Shown here piece after piece: positions 1 through 7,153 of a DNA stretch of 8,865 nt. The notes under the pieces were generated by a model, which was given only the letters and a program-made list of their open reading frames with translations, made no database searches and was not told the DNA's origin. This stretch comes from Bacteroidota bacterium. Its GTDB lineage: Bacteria; Bacteroidota; Bacteroidia; Bacteroidales; Cfx3-03. The position numbers and the translations under genes are program-made. Where the stretch lies: NCBI GenBank assembly GCA_030706265.1, contig JAUZOX010000083.1:1-8865 (forward strand), written 5' to 3'. How positions within the stretch are numbered: position 1 is the stretch's first letter; every line of letters starts with the position of its first letter.

Positions 1-151
1 AGATGATCCAAGCCTGGAAAATATAAATGGTTAAGTTTCGGGGATAACCATACGAATATAAACAATTGAATTACAGCATATAAATTCAAATTAAAGGAAT
101 GATGTTCATATCCCTGCCGCCTGTAAAATCAGACCGCAGAACAGGCATAAA

Positions 152-189
152 TAAAAACCCCGGTTTCTTAATGGAGAGGGAAACCGGGG
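152..189 (-). terminator. Rho-independent terminator of the ROK regulator gene
   Basis: Read on the minus strand, a perfect 10-bp stem (CCCCGGTTTC, 189-180, with GAAACCGGGG, 167-158) closes a 12-nt loop and is followed at once by TTTTTATTTA. This is the classic GC-stem plus U-tract form. It starts 38 nt after the stop codon of the ROK gene. The plus strand has no T-run after the stem, so it should act in the minus direction only. Confidence 0.9.
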
Positions 190-226
190 ATTGAACCAAA
201 GAGGGTAAAAAAAGTATCACAAAAGA

Positions 227-1486
227 CTAGAACTTGGCCGGGTGATACTCTTTCATATCTTCAAATATTTTATCAATAACCAGGGCAAACGCACCCAGGA
301 GGGCTGCTTTTTCACGAAGTTTGGAAGTTACAATCTGGCAATCCCGCTTAATGCGTGAGATTGCATATTTGTTTAAAGAAAGCTGGAGCGGATCCAGGAT
401 ATAATTCTCGGCAACGCCAATCTTTCCTCCGATGATGATCATTTCGGGATTGAAGATATTGATCAGCACGGCAATGCCTTTTCCAAGTTGTTCCCCCATT
501 TCGGACAGCAATCCAATGGCATACTGGTCTTCGAGTTGAGCCGCCTCAACGACCATCCCCGCATCTATTTTATCGGGGATTTCACCTGATAATTTTCCAA
601 GGATAGAAACCATGCCATTGGCCATATCGCTTTGGGCACGATTTGCAATTGCCCTGCCCGAGGCAACGGTTTCGAGGCATCCTCTTTTTCCACAGATACA
701 AAGTTTGCCTTCGGGCTCAACTTCCAGATGTCCGAATTCACCCGCAAAGCCTGAATTACCACGATACAGTTTCCCATTCAAAATCATCCCCATACCAATG
801 CCTGCTCCAATTTTCAGACAGAGCACGTTTTCTTTGCCCTGAGCCAACCCGAAATAGGACTCGCCAAGAGCCATTACGCGTGCATCGTTTTCAACAAATA
901 CCGGCAGATCAAACTTATCCTCAAAGAACTTTGACAACGGCCGGTCACTGAAGTTTTTATAGGTCTGGCTCATTCCGGTTTTGGCATCAATCAAACCCGG
1001 AAATGCCACGCCAATTCCGATTAGCTTTTTAGAATCGATACCGGCATTTGCTATTAATTCCTTGAACTTCTGATAAATCTTATCGACAATGGTCTCATCA
1101 TGCTCCAATTCGGAGATGATGATTTCTTCGCTCGAAACGATCTGCCGATTCAGGTTTAAAATTGCAATATGGGTTGAAAAGCGTCCCATATCGATTCCCA
1201 ATACATAACGTGCCTCGGCATTCAACAGATAAAGATTGGGTCTGCGCCCCCCAATAGAAGCACCAATGCCATTGTCGAGTACCAAGCCTTCCTCGATCAG
1301 CTCCGTGATGGTACGGGTAATTGTTGGAATACTCATCCCGGTGGCTCTTCCTATGTCGGGAATTGATTTATTTCCCTCAATATAAAGCAGTTGAATGATT
1401 CTTTTCTTTAAAATAAATTTTTTAAGCCGAATGCTGGAATTCTCTTCTGCAATATCAGCGCGACTGAAAATCGGATCTACATTCAT
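227..1486 (-). CDS. ROK-family transcriptional regulator (NagC/Mlc/XylR type)
   Basis: A 419-aa cytoplasmic protein, the usual length for ROK repressors. Residues about 28-68 form a winged helix-turn-helix (SIPDIGRATGMSIPTITRTI region), followed by a GGRRP wing at 79-83. The ROK sugar-kinase-like fold covers about 94-410, with the phosphate-loop relative D99-M-G101, a PG turn at 163-164, END at 199-201 and GEFGH at 249-253. The zinc site is complete: H253, C263, C265 and C270 in the CxCGxxGC motif, with E272 after it. The kinase-type glycine pair after DxG is replaced (DMGRFS), which fits a regulator, although the catalytic-base aspartate D201 is kept. The start is ATG; AAGGG lies 6 nt upstream, the only good Shine-Dalgarno match in the window. 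Family members usually sense a sugar or sugar phosphate; the ligand here is unknown. The gene ends in its own terminator and has a 362-bp upstream gap with a promoter-like site, so it is probably monocistronic. It may control itself or distant genes. Confidence 0.92.
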   Translation of the reverse strand: MNVDPIFSRADIAEENSSIRLKKFILKKRIIQLLYIEGNKSIPDIGRATGMSIPTITRTITELIEEGLVLDNGIGASIGGRRPNLYLLNAEARYVLGIDMGRFSTHIAILNLNRQIVSSEEIIISELEHDETIVDKIYQKFKELIANAGIDSKKLIGIGVAFPGLIDAKTGMSQTYKNFSDRPLSKFFEDKFDLPVFVENDARVMALGESYFGLAQGKENVLCLKIGAGIGMGMILNGKLYRGNSGFAGEFGHLEVEPEGKLCICGKRGCLETVASGRAIANRAQSDMANGMVSILGKLSGEIPDKIDAGMVVEAAQLEDQYAIGLLSEMGEQLGKGIAVLINIFNPEMIIIGGKIGVAENYILDPLQLSLNKYAISRIKRDCQIVTSKLREKAALLGAFALVIDKIFEDMKEYHPAKF

Positions 1487-1534
1487 ATGGTGCCCTTCAT
1501 TATCTTTATTGTTCCAACGATTAAATTATTTCGA

Positions 1535-1567
1535 CAAAGATAGATACAATTCTCCATTCTACACAAT
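1535..1567 (-). promoter_or_regulatory. candidate Bacteroidota-type promoter of the ROK regulator gene
   Basis: On the minus strand a perfect -7 octamer TATCTTTG (1542-1535; consensus TAnnTTTG) is preceded by ATTG (1567-1564) at a spacing of 21 nt, compatible with the -33 TTTG element. Transcription would begin near 1528, giving a leader of about 40 nt before the ATG at 1486. The match is by eye. Confidence 0.55.
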
Positions 1568-1595
1568 CACATATTAACAATATTTATAAAGTTGC

Positions 1596-1628
1596 ATTAT
1601 TTTTCAATAATTAGCTTCAACTAATTAT
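1596..1628. repeat. two overlapping AT-rich palindromes, candidate operator of the ROK regulator
   Basis: One inverted repeat is ATTATT (1596-1601), 4-nt spacer, AATAAT (1606-1611). The second is ATAATTAG (1607-1614), 6-nt spacer, CTAATTAT (1621-1628), with perfect 8-bp arms. They overlap by five bases and sit 29-61 bp upstream of the candidate -33 element. NagC and Mlc, of the same family, bind AT-rich palindromes of the form TTATT...AATAA about 20 bp long, so an operator role is plausible. Base composition here is very AT-rich, so chance palindromes are a real alternative. No T-run follows on the minus strand, so this is not an obvious terminator of the upstream gene. Confidence 0.35.
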
Positions 1629-1848
1629 CAATTATAAAGGAAATGAATCAGTTTTAATGTAAGGCAGCTGTCTTTCAGCATTTATCCTGATGAAGGCATT
1701 AAATGTGTTTTTAACCATTAAGTGATTTCGAATGAAAGTCATACAGACAAACCATAACGCATGTACCAAAGTCTGCACAGAAAAAATCAGGTTAAATGAT
1801 TTGGCTAAAACGTCTTGTGTTTTATAGCAATAAAAATGGCTTACGATT

Positions 1849-3654
1849 CTACCTACAAACCGGAAGTCCTATTACGGCTGTCTTTTCACATAACCATTTG
1901 CGCTCAGCATCTGAGAGAAAAGCAGCAAGTCGTTCATTAACCACGGCATGATAGCTGTTCAGCCATTCTATTTCTGACTTATCCAACAGGGATTCATCAA
2001 TCAGGTTTCGATCAATTGGACACAGGGTGAGTGTTTCAAAACGGAGGAAAGAACCAAATTCATTTTCCAGATAAGGAACACACAGAACCAGATTTTCGGT
2101 CCTTATGCCATGTTTCCCTTCCCGGTACAAACCCGGTTCTACCGAAGTGACCATTCCCCTTTCAAGGATAGTGGAGGCAGGCCCTGCCCCATTGGGGCTA
2201 ATGCTTTGAGGGCCTTCGTGAACATTCAGATAGAATCCGACACCATGACCGGTTCCATGCCCAAAATTCATTCCATTTTTCCAAAGAGCGATACGCGCAA
2301 TGGCATCCAACTGATAGCCCCTGGTTCCCTCGGGAAAGACGGCATCGCAAAGTGAAATCGTGCCTTTTAAAGCGAGTGTAAAATCACGTTTTTGTTCTTC
2401 AGTGGGAACGCCCAACGCAATGGTTCGGGTAATATCGGTCGTACCACTTAAAAATTGCCCCCCCGAATCTAGCAGGAAAAGGCCTTCCGGTTTAAGTTCC
2501 ACATCGGTTTCAGGTGTGGGATCATAATGAACAATGGCTCCATGGGCGGCATATCCGGCTATAGTGGCAAAACTGAGCCCCTTAAAGTTATTTTGTTCGC
2601 TTCGAAGTTGCTGCAGTTTATCGGCAGCGCTGATCTCGGTAATTCTTTCTTTCCCCAAATTATTTTCAAGCCAATAAAAGAATTTAACCAGGGCAACGCC
2701 ATCGTCAACCATGGCTTTGCGCAAATAATTGATTTCGGTATCATTCTTTATTGCCTTCAGATAAGTTGTAGGATTACTCCCTTCAACAATTGAAACAGCC
2801 GGTTTGATCGCATTTACCAATGACTGGTTTATCTTGCCTGGAGCAAGGAGTAATCGGCTCCCCGCCATCAAACCTGAAAGAGCCATTTCGATATCATCAT
2901 AGGCACGAATAGTTACGCCGTCTTTACTCAAGGTCTCTCTCAATTCAGGAGTCACCTTGACTTCATTGACAAATAGAATTGTTTCGGTTGGAGTAATTAA
3001 AACATAACTGATAAACAACGGATTGTATTCAATATCTGTACCCCGCAGGTTCAACAACCAGGCAATATCATCCAGGCTGCTGATCAGATGATGTGAAGCG
3101 CCTAATCGTTGCAACTCATTTCTAACCAGGTTGATTTTGTCGGTTCGTGGAAGCCCTGAATATTCGGTATCGAAATTCGAAATGAGATCCATTGGCATTG
3201 AAGGGCGGTCTGTCCAGAGAGGCGATATCAGGTCTTCGTCAGTGACGAGTTCCATTTGTTTTTGAGCAATGGCGCTCTTCAAATACCTGACCGCATCTAC
3301 CGAAATCATTTTCCCATCAACACCTACCCGGCTTCCGGCAGGCAGGTTCTTCGCAATCCACTCAACATATTCAGGGGTGTGAGGTATGCGTAACTTTACA
3401 AGTTCAATGCCCGAACCCTTGAGTTCAGACTCGGCCTGAAGGAAATAACGGGAATCGGTCCAAAGGCCGGCAAAGGCAGTGGTGATAACCAAGGTGCCTG
3501 CAGAGCCGGTAAATCCTGAAAACCAGGATCTGGTTTGCCAACATTCAGGCATGTATTCGTCCATATGGGGATCGGTACCCGGTATGATATATGCATCGAA
3601 GTCTGATAATGCCATCAGGCAACGGAGTTTGTCCAGTTTTTGTAATGGGTTCAT
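1849..3654 (-). CDS. Xaa-Pro aminopeptidase, M24B family (XPNPEP1-like)
   Basis: A 601-aa metallopeptidase that removes the N-terminal residue from peptides with proline in second position. It has the three-domain form typical of the roughly 600-aa eukaryotic-type enzymes: two creatinase-like N-terminal domains (about 1-150 and 160-300) and the catalytic pita-bread domain (about 310-540), then a short C-terminal extension. The five metal ligands are all present: D396 (LLDSGG), D407 (GTTDITR), H470 (GTGHGVG), E506 (SVEPG) and E520 (RTEN). Catalytic histidines H371 (AAHGAIVHY) and H479 (NVHEGP) are also kept. The spacing D396-D407 (11) and D407-H470 (63) equals that of the human enzyme as I recall it. 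There is no signal peptide, so it should be cytosolic. The gene begins with ATG, lacks a Shine-Dalgarno sequence, and lies 35 bp after hypD on the same strand; this suggests cotranscription, although a promoter-like octamer sits in the gap. It could feed hypD by trimming Xaa-Pro or Xaa-Hyp peptides (inference). It may equally be a housekeeping peptidase. Confidence 0.93.
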   Translation of the reverse strand: MNPLQKLDKLRCLMALSDFDAYIIPGTDPHMDEYMPECWQTRSWFSGFTGSAGTLVITTAFAGLWTDSRYFLQAESELKGSGIELVKLRIPHTPEYVEWIAKNLPAGSRVGVDGKMISVDAVRYLKSAIAQKQMELVTDEDLISPLWTDRPSMPMDLISNFDTEYSGLPRTDKINLVRNELQRLGASHHLISSLDDIAWLLNLRGTDIEYNPLFISYVLITPTETILFVNEVKVTPELRETLSKDGVTIRAYDDIEMALSGLMAGSRLLLAPGKINQSLVNAIKPAVSIVEGSNPTTYLKAIKNDTEINYLRKAMVDDGVALVKFFYWLENNLGKERITEISAADKLQQLRSEQNNFKGLSFATIAGYAAHGAIVHYDPTPETDVELKPEGLFLLDSGGQFLSGTTDITRTIALGVPTEEQKRDFTLALKGTISLCDAVFPEGTRGYQLDAIARIALWKNGMNFGHGTGHGVGFYLNVHEGPQSISPNGAGPASTILERGMVTSVEPGLYREGKHGIRTENLVLCVPYLENEFGSFLRFETLTLCPIDRNLIDESLLDKSEIEWLNSYHAVVNERLAAFLSDAERKWLCEKTAVIGLPVCR

Positions 3655-3676
3655 GGTTTTAGCTGTGTTGATAAGT

Positions 3677-3684
3677 CAAAGATA
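3677..3684 (-). promoter_or_regulatory. candidate -7 box for the aminopeptidase gene
   Basis: The minus strand reads TATCTTTG (3684-3677), the same octamer as at the ROK promoter. It lies 22 nt upstream of the aminopeptidase ATG, in the 35-bp gap after hypD. No TTTG or TTG -33 element stands at the expected distance, which would fall inside the end of hypD. It may be a weak internal promoter or a chance match. Confidence 0.3.
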
Positions 3685-3689
3685 TAAAT

Positions 3690-6053
3690 TTATAAAGCTT
3701 CGTGTGCGGTTCGCTTTATTATTTCGTTTTGCAGATCCACGCCCAGATCATTAAAATAATCACTATAACCTGCTACCCTAACAATAAGATCCCGATATTT
3801 TTCAGGGTGCTTCTGGGCATCGAGGAGTGTCTCCACCGAAACCACATTAAACTGGATATGATGACCATCCATTCTGAAATAACTTCTGACCAGGCTCCCC
3901 AATTTTGAAATACTCTCTTCGTCTTCAAAGAAGGAGGGAGAAAATTTCTGATTGAGCAATGTGCCTCCCGTCCTGATATGATCGAGCTTTGCAGCGGAAC
4001 GAATCACAGCGGTGGGACCCTTTGTATCACATCCCTGCACCGGTGAAATCCCCTCGGAGAGAGGCTGATGCGCTTTCCTTCCATCCGGCATGGCCCCCAT
4101 CATGTAACCAAAATAAACGTGGCAGGTAGTGGGAAGCAGGTTTATCCGATGAACTCCTCCTATCGAAGTAGGGCGGCCATTAATCGCATTATAATAGATA
4201 TCAAACACTTCACGGGCCAGACTATCGGCATAATCGTCATCATTTCCGTATTTGGGTGTTTTGTAAATCAAGTCGAGAAGCAATGCTTCGGCCCCATCAA
4301 AATTATCATGCAGCACACGGAGAAAATCAATCATTTTCAGCGCTTTTTTATCATATATATGGTATTTGATAGCAGCAAGACTATCGGTAATGCTTCCTAA
4401 ACCAACGCCCTGGATATAAGTAGTGTTGTACCGTGCCCCTCCACCATTATAATCCCGGCCATTCTTAATGCAATCCTGTGTTAACAAGGAAAGAAATGGA
4501 ACCGGTATATGACTTGCAAAAATGCTGTGAATGATATTATTGCCTTGTATCTTAATGTCGATGAAATGATTGAGCTGTTTTCTAAAAGCTTCGAATAGTT
4601 CATCAAAGGTGCTGAAAGAACAAGGATCACCCGTTGCAAGGCCAAGTTGTTTGCCGGTTAAGGGATCCACTCCATCGTTCAGGGTGAGTTCCAGCATCTT
4701 GGGAATATTAAAATAACCGCTCAGGATATAGGCTTCGGTTCCAAATGCCCCGCTTTCCACACACCCGCTTGCTCCCCCGTTGCGGGCATCCACGACATCT
4801 TTCCCCTGCCGCATCAGCTCCTGTACAATTGCATCGGTATTAAAAATAGAAGGTTGCCCAAAACCGGTCTTCACAATCCTCAGTGCCCGATGTAAAAAAC
4901 GATCCGGATTCTTCTTGCTGATTTGTACCATAGAACTGGGTTGAAGGAGCCGCATCTCTTCAATCACATCGAGCATGATATAAGAGAGATCGTTAACGGC
5001 ATCTGACCCATCAGGCATGAGTCCGCCAAGATTGATCAATGAAAAATCAGTATAGGTATTGCTTTCTTCGGCGGTAATTCCAACTTTAGGCGGAGAAGGA
5101 TGATTATTGAACTTGATCCAGAAAGCCTCCAAGAGTTCAATCGCCTGTTCACGGGTAATCGTACCGGCCGCTATTTCTTTCCTGTAAATTGGATAAAGGC
5201 TCCGGTCCAGGCGGCCCGGATTGTATGAATCCCAGGGATTCACTTCGGTGATGACTCCAAGATGAATAAACCAATAATGTTGCAAGGCCTCATGAAACGT
5301 GGAAGGAGCATGGGCAGGAACACGACGACAGGTGGCAGCCATCTTTTCCAACTCTGCCCTGCGGGCAGCGTCTTTACACTCAGCAGCCAGGTATTCCAGC
5401 TTCGCGGCATGACGTTCTGCGAAAAGAATGATAGCCTGAGAAGCAATAAACATGGCTTGTAATTCAGCCTTACGTTCATATGCCTTGGGATCGTTATAAA
5501 AATCGAGTGCAGCCAACGCCGACTTGATTTCCTCCTGTAAGTCCAGCATGCCGGTTCTGAACATTTTGTCGCCGAAAGTAGTATGTCCCGGCGCCCTTTG
5601 TTCCTGAAATTCGGTAAAGATACCCGCATTGTAAGCTTCTATCCATTCATTACTTACATTACTAAAAATCCTTTCGCGATTGGTCTTCCCTTTCCAGAAA
5701 GGGATAATAATATTGCGATAGGCCTCTTTGGTCTCCTCCTCAACATGAAACCAAACCTTTTTTCGGGTATTGAGAATATCTAAATCGGAAATCGAATGAA
5801 GATTGATTTCAGGATACGTTGGCGTTGCCTTTGGTGCAGGCCCCCTTTCCCCGACGATCAATTCGTCTTCACCAATATAAATAGCCTTATTTTCAAGTAT
5901 GTATTTAAAGCATTTGGCTCTTTGAATAGCAACAGGCTCAGGGAGGAAGTTGTGACTGCCATAAAATTCCGTAACTAATAAAGCCCGCTCAGCCGAGATA
6001 CAACATTCGGCATTCAGACTTTCTTCACGTAGTTTTTTTATTCGATTGTTCAT
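3690..6053 (-). CDS. hypD: glycyl radical enzyme, probable trans-4-hydroxy-L-proline dehydratase
   Basis: A 787-aa oxygen-sensitive glycyl radical enzyme, probably cytosolic. HypD dehydrates trans-4-hydroxy-L-proline to (S)-1-pyrroline-5-carboxylate. The PFL-like barrel covers about 10-640 and the glycyl radical domain about 660-787. The radical site is G762 (RVAGYSDYF, codon 3770-3768), the thiyl cysteine C431 (codon 4763-4761) and the general-base glutamate E433 (ASGCVESG). Clostridioides difficile HypD is 789 aa with C434, E436 and G765, an exact offset of 3. With that offset, substrate-contact residues I recall from its structure also align: F149, H157, D275, S331, D336, F337, Y447 and T642. 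Pyruvate formate-lyase would have adjacent cysteines (CC), and glycerol, propanediol or choline enzymes usually have NGHS where this protein has NPWDS; both argue against those functions. The gene is 53 bp downstream of its activase and 35 bp upstream of a proline-specific aminopeptidase. There is no Shine-Dalgarno sequence. No pyrroline-5-carboxylate reductase gene is nearby. Family assignment is near certain; substrate assignment is strong but rests on remembered residues. Confidence 0.87.
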   Translation of the reverse strand: MNNRIKKLREESLNAECCISAERALLVTEFYGSHNFLPEPVAIQRAKCFKYILENKAIYIGEDELIVGERGPAPKATPTYPEINLHSISDLDILNTRKKVWFHVEEETKEAYRNIIIPFWKGKTNRERIFSNVSNEWIEAYNAGIFTEFQEQRAPGHTTFGDKMFRTGMLDLQEEIKSALAALDFYNDPKAYERKAELQAMFIASQAIILFAERHAAKLEYLAAECKDAARRAELEKMAATCRRVPAHAPSTFHEALQHYWFIHLGVITEVNPWDSYNPGRLDRSLYPIYRKEIAAGTITREQAIELLEAFWIKFNNHPSPPKVGITAEESNTYTDFSLINLGGLMPDGSDAVNDLSYIMLDVIEEMRLLQPSSMVQISKKNPDRFLHRALRIVKTGFGQPSIFNTDAIVQELMRQGKDVVDARNGGASGCVESGAFGTEAYILSGYFNIPKMLELTLNDGVDPLTGKQLGLATGDPCSFSTFDELFEAFRKQLNHFIDIKIQGNNIIHSIFASHIPVPFLSLLTQDCIKNGRDYNGGGARYNTTYIQGVGLGSITDSLAAIKYHIYDKKALKMIDFLRVLHDNFDGAEALLLDLIYKTPKYGNDDDYADSLAREVFDIYYNAINGRPTSIGGVHRINLLPTTCHVYFGYMMGAMPDGRKAHQPLSEGISPVQGCDTKGPTAVIRSAAKLDHIRTGGTLLNQKFSPSFFEDEESISKLGSLVRSYFRMDGHHIQFNVVSVETLLDAQKHPEKYRDLIVRVAGYSDYFNDLGVDLQNEIIKRTAHEAL

Positions 6054-6106
6054 TGCGTTATACTTGATTATCAGGTTGTGTAATCATTTTCAATGTCTTG
6101 AAGTCC

Positions 6107-6904
6107 TTAGCCGCCGATTTTAACAGCGTAACCGGTTTGTGATAACTTCAGTTTTAAAGATTCCATTACTTCCGGAGTAGGTTGATTAAAAACATAATCA
6201 CTCGAATCGAGTCCAAGCCGGTCATATTTGCTTTTTGCAGCTGCATGGTAAGGAAGCAAATTGAGATTCTTCACCTTTGGGTAGAGTTCAATCAACAAAT
6301 TCATCAATTTCCTTATATCATCGGGAGTATCGTTGATTCCCGGGATTACCGGCATTCTTAACCAAATTTTCTTTCCCATTGAAGCAAGCAGATGAAGATT
6401 GTTGAGGATGACCTGATTTGAGACACCGGTATATTTAATGTGTTTTTGGTCATCCATCAATTTTATATCAAAGAGAAACAGGTCTGTGAGTTCTGCTATC
6501 TTTTGAATGTTATCGGAAGAAGCCAACCCACAGGTATCAACAGCGGAATGCATTTCCCGTTCACGACATAACTTTAAAGTCTCATAAAGGAATCCGGACT
6601 GCATCAATGGCTCCCCCCCCGAAAAGGTAATTCCCCCTCCGGATTCATCAAAGAATAATCTGGATTTCTCCGCCTCCATGATGACTTCCAGGGGCGTCAT
6701 CCTGACGCCGACCATCTCATTTTCATCAAAAACCTTATCCCCTATTCTTCGCTTGGTTACAATCGGTTCGGAAGAAGTCCCCCTGCTTTCCGGATTATGA
6801 CACCATCTACAAGCCAACGGACACCCCTTTAAAAAAACGGTAGTACGTATGCCTGGCCCATCGTGCACTGCATAATGCCGGATATCAAAAATCAAGCCCT
6901 TCAT
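6107..6904 (-). CDS. hypE: glycyl radical enzyme activating enzyme (radical SAM), HypD activase
   Basis: A 265-aa radical SAM enzyme that uses a [4Fe-4S] cluster and S-adenosylmethionine to abstract a hydrogen from the radical glycine of its partner, here HypD. The start GPGIRTTVFLKGCPLACRWC gives the cluster motif C28-x3-C32-x2-C35. GGEP (96-99) is the SAM-binding motif, with DTCG (123-126), FDIKLMD (145-151), MPVIPGIND (184-192) and LLPYH (216-220) following in the order seen in the family. Many non-PFL activases carry, after the first motif, a ferredoxin-like domain with two extra [4Fe-4S] clusters. Here the stretch 40-70 is only about 30 residues and has no cysteine, so only the radical SAM cluster is expected. 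The short form resembles other Bacteroidota activases as I remember them. The gene starts with ATG, has no Shine-Dalgarno sequence, and is the first gene of the probable hypE-hypD-aminopeptidase unit. It is named hypE from context; the protein alone shows only that it is a glycyl radical activase. Confidence 0.88.
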   Translation of the reverse strand: MKGLIFDIRHYAVHDGPGIRTTVFLKGCPLACRWCHNPESRGTSSEPIVTKRRIGDKVFDENEMVGVRMTPLEVIMEAEKSRLFFDESGGGITFSGGEPLMQSGFLYETLKLCREREMHSAVDTCGLASSDNIQKIAELTDLFLFDIKLMDDQKHIKYTGVSNQVILNNLHLLASMGKKIWLRMPVIPGINDTPDDIRKLMNLLIELYPKVKNLNLLPYHAAAKSKYDRLGLDSSDYVFNQPTPEVMESLKLKLSQTGYAVKIGG

Positions 6905-6927
6905 CAGTAAGGAATTTTAGATATAAA

Positions 6928-6965
6928 TTTAACGAAATTATTCCAACTATTTTGACACCGTTAAA
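6928..6965. repeat. spaced inverted repeat upstream of hypE
   Basis: TTTAACG (6928-6934) and CGTTAAA (6959-6965) are perfect 7-bp inverted arms separated by 24 bp, with centres 31 bp apart, about three helical turns. They lie 24-61 bp upstream of the hypE ATG, where an operator of the operon would be expected. There is no T-tract, so it is not a terminator for the transporter gene. It could be a regulator binding site or a chance repeat in AT-rich DNA. Confidence 0.3.
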
Positions 6966-7039
6966 CAAACCTGGGTGCCGTGTAAAATTCTAAATGGGAG
7001 GGAAACGCTAACACATCCAGCACTCGTAAAGGCCGCGAC

Positions 7040-7047
7040 CAAATTTA
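7040..7047 (-). promoter_or_regulatory. candidate -7 box for the hypE-hypD unit
   Basis: The minus strand reads TAAATTTG (7047-7040), a match to TAnnTTTG, in the 249-bp gap between the transporter and hypE. Initiation near 7034 would leave a leader of about 130 nt that contains the inverted repeat at 6928-6965. No clear TTTG -33 element lies at the right distance. The gap size supports a promoter somewhere here. No clear terminator of the transporter gene was found in the gap. Confidence 0.3.
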
Positions 7048-7153
7048 TGATACATGCAATTAATCCGGTTCGTTGTCATGAAAAGCGATTATGTCAGAGG
7101 ATGTAAAATTAGGACATGGAAATGGAGGAATCAAGAAATAAAGAGAATAAAAA

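Larger units (their letters stand above)
1487..1848. other. 362-bp intergenic region between the aminopeptidase and ROK genes
   Basis: An AT-rich gap with no convincing gene in any frame. It holds the candidate ROK promoter and the palindromes at 1596-1628. Near the peptidase end is a weak bulged hairpin (GCTAAAAC 1804-1811 with GTTTTATAGC 1819-1828) that lacks a following T-tract on the minus strand, so I do not call it a terminator. A smaller inverted repeat, ATATT-aac-AATAT, lies at 1571-1583. No RNA gene was recognised. Confidence 0.6.

Noticed and set aside
27..51. Inverted repeat ATGGTTA-N11-TAACCAT near the window start
   Set aside because: The arms are only 7 bp, there is no T-tract and no nearby gene to interpret it; chance is likely.
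227..1486. Sugar kinase (glucokinase-type ROK protein) instead of a regulator
   Set aside because: The N-terminal winged helix-turn-helix and the loss of the kinase-type glycine pair after DxG fit a regulator, though the zinc site and D201 are kept.
1804..1828. Hairpin just after the aminopeptidase stop codon as its terminator
   Set aside because: The stem is AT-rich with a 2-nt bulge, and no T-run follows on the minus strand.
5240..5629. A 129-codon minus-strand ORF inside hypD
   Set aside because: It is an out-of-frame shadow of the glycyl radical enzyme gene with no recognisable domain.
3690..6904. Pyruvate formate-lyase and its activase
   Set aside because: The lyase has a single active-site cysteine in GCVES rather than the adjacent cysteine pair of PFL, and its pocket matches HypD.
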